From Elusimicrobia bacterium RIFCSPLOWO2_12_FULL_59_9 (GTDB lineage: Bacteria > Elusimicrobiota > Elusimicrobia > O2-12-FULL-59-9): DNA of 24,512 nt. Of the stretch, positions 23,656 through 24,512 are shown piece by piece. The translations under genes were made by a program, and so were the position numbers. The notes below the pieces were generated by a model that was not told the origin of the DNA, did no database searches, and saw only the letters and a program-made list of their open reading frames with translations. Within the stretch, counting starts at the first letter, position 1. Each line of letters begins with the position of its first letter. The stretch is from NCBI GenBank assembly GCA_001800185.1, contig MGUX01000003.1, positions 22,063 to 46,574 of the forward strand, given 5' to 3'.

Positions 23656-23700
23656 CCGTCGCTGCAAAACAGCGACGGGGTTGTCCGGCACCGAAGGTGC
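23656..23700. other. Two adjacent hairpins in the divergent intergenic region
   Basis: CCGTCGCTG (23656-23664) and CAGCGACGG (23670-23678) form a perfect 9-bp stem with loop CAAAA. GCACC-GAA-GGTGC (23688-23700) forms a second short hairpin, and GGTT/AACC flanks can extend it. No T-run follows in either direction. The surrounding gap (23571-23826) has no gene; it also holds an octamer array. The hairpins could belong to a structured leader, small RNA or repeat element. Confidence 0.5.
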
Positions 23701-23789
23701 AACCGCAGGTGCACAATTTCTTACGGGGCTTTCAGGTGGGAGAGAGACTGCAACTGCGGTTTTCGGGCTCGAACACTTGTCACGGATTC

Positions 23790-23819
23790 TTGGATTCGGC
23801 GCGGAGAAAAATGTATTCT
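23790..23819 (+). promoter_or_regulatory. Possible promoter for the edge amidohydrolase
   Basis: TTGGAT (23790-23795) and TATTCT (23814-23819) are 18 bases apart, each matching four of six consensus bases. Transcription would begin at about 23826-23827, at the start codon itself, and no Shine-Dalgarno site is visible, so a leaderless message is possible. Support is weak. Confidence 0.25.
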
Positions 23820-23826
23820 TTTCGGG

Positions 23827-24512
23827 ATGAAAAGACGGGTTTTGGGAGCGGCGACCGCGGTTTTTCTAGCCTGCGGCTGCGGCTATCTGCCCTCCCTTCG
23901 CCGGGGGGCGCTAAAAAAAGCGGATTGGCCGCAAAGAATTATCGACGCGCACCTGCACGCGGATTTTACCGGCAAACCCGCCCCGTACAGCGGCCTTCCC
24001 CATACTCTAGAACAGCTCAAAAAGGAGACGGTCGAGACCGGGGTCGTCGGCTTCGTCGCACATACCGCCGACCTTCAAGAGCTGATCCCCGAGGACCGGC
24101 CCTCCCTGTCGGTCTTTTGCGCGGGCATCGATGAAAATTTTAGCCGCGAGGCTTTGGAAAACGGTCTTCAGAGCGGCCGATACGGCTGCGTCAAAATTTA
24201 TCTCGGCTACGTCCACCGCTACGCCTACGATGATTTTTATGCCCCGGTCTACGAGCTGGCGGAAAAGTACGCAGTCCCGGTCGTTTTCCACGCCGGCGAC
24301 GCCTCTTCGGACAAGGCCAAGCTCAAATATGACGACCCCCTGACGATAGACGAGGTGGCCGTGGACCATCCCAAGGTTTCCTTCGTCATCGCCCACATCG
24401 GTTACCCGTGGTGGCAGAGCGCGGCGGAAGTGGCCTACAAAAACAAGAATGTCTATTTGGACGGTTCGGGAATCCTGGCGGGAGACTTGACGGGCCTTTC
24501 CGCTTTCGACGC
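23827..24512 (+). CDS. Lipoprotein-like TIM-barrel amidohydrolase, 3' end off the window
   Basis: The visible 228 residues begin MKRRVLGAATAVFLACGCG, a short basic n-region and hydrophobic core followed by cysteines in a lipobox-like LAC or ACGC context, so the protein is probably exported and lipid-anchored. The mature part belongs to the amidohydrolase-2 (ACMSD-like) group: the metal motif DAHLHADF near residue 40, a mid-barrel VVFHAGDAS histidine, and VIAHIGYPWWQ. Such enzymes are metal-dependent hydrolases or decarboxylases. An exported lipoprotein form is less usual for the family. The ATG at 23827 has no clear ribosome site. The remaining catalytic Asp should lie beyond the edge. Substrate unknown; there is no evidence that it belongs to the purine pathway. 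Confidence 0.8.
   Translation, partial: MKRRVLGAATAVFLACGCGYLPSLRRGALKKADWPQRIIDAHLHADFTGKPAPYSGLPHTLEQLKKETVETGVVGFVAHTADLQELIPEDRPSLSVFCAGIDENFSREALENGLQSGRYGCVKIYLGYVHRYAYDDFYAPVYELAEKYAVPVVFHAGDASSDKAKLKYDDPLTIDEVAVDHPKVSFVIAHIGYPWWQSAAEVAYKNKNVYLDGSGILAGDLTGLSAFD

Overview
The window (about 60% GC by eye, densely packed) is bacterial. It comes from a cell envelope with exported and lipid-anchored proteins. Neither rRNA nor tRNA is present, so the phylum cannot be fixed. The mix of genes and the GC-rich intergenic repeats would suit an uncultivated lineage such as Elusimicrobiota or Omnitrophota, but that is a low-confidence guess.

Positions 1-19670 are one long, nearly gapless run of 17 genes, all on the minus strand, and many overlap by 4-23 bases. 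In transcription order they are: a threonine-synthase-like PLP enzyme, a second fold-type-II PLP enzyme of unknown substrate, an 8-oxoguanine deaminase-like amidohydrolase, a MoaD/ThiS-like sulfur carrier, a short YgfK, MocA (cytidylyltransferase for molybdenum cofactor), an XdhC/CoxI-type maturation factor, two complete xanthine-dehydrogenase-type molybdenum hydroxylases (Mo subunit, 2Fe-2S, FAD, then FAD, 2Fe-2S, Mo subunit), SsnA, an AlaC-like aminotransferase, a beta-ureidopropionase-like hydrolase, and MoaC (running off the left edge). The front half matches the E. coli xdhD/ygfK/ssnA/mocA purine cluster. The genes that would process the ring-opened product differ from E. coli (no YgeW, YgeX, YgeY or HyuA). 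The likely job is anaerobic or micro-oxic purine hydroxylation and deamination, ring reduction, and conversion of the ureido product to ammonia, CO2 and a small amino or keto acid. The operon carries its own cofactor-making and cofactor-loading genes.

From 19671 a divergent intergenic region with a perfect TATAAT box leads to an exported DsbA-like thiol oxidoreductase on the plus strand. It converges, with overlapping stop codons, on a minus-strand pair: an MFS transporter and a GT-C glycosyltransferase with a C-terminal TPR region. After a structured 256-base gap, the right edge holds the start of a plus-strand lipoprotein-like TIM-barrel amidohydrolase.

Two repeat families stand out. One is an octanucleotide array (unit TACCACTY), usually four units long, found in five intergenic gaps. 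Read on the minus strand it gives stops in all three frames, and it supplies the stop codons of two operon genes. The other is a GC-rich repeat at the left edge that stays open in the moaC frame.
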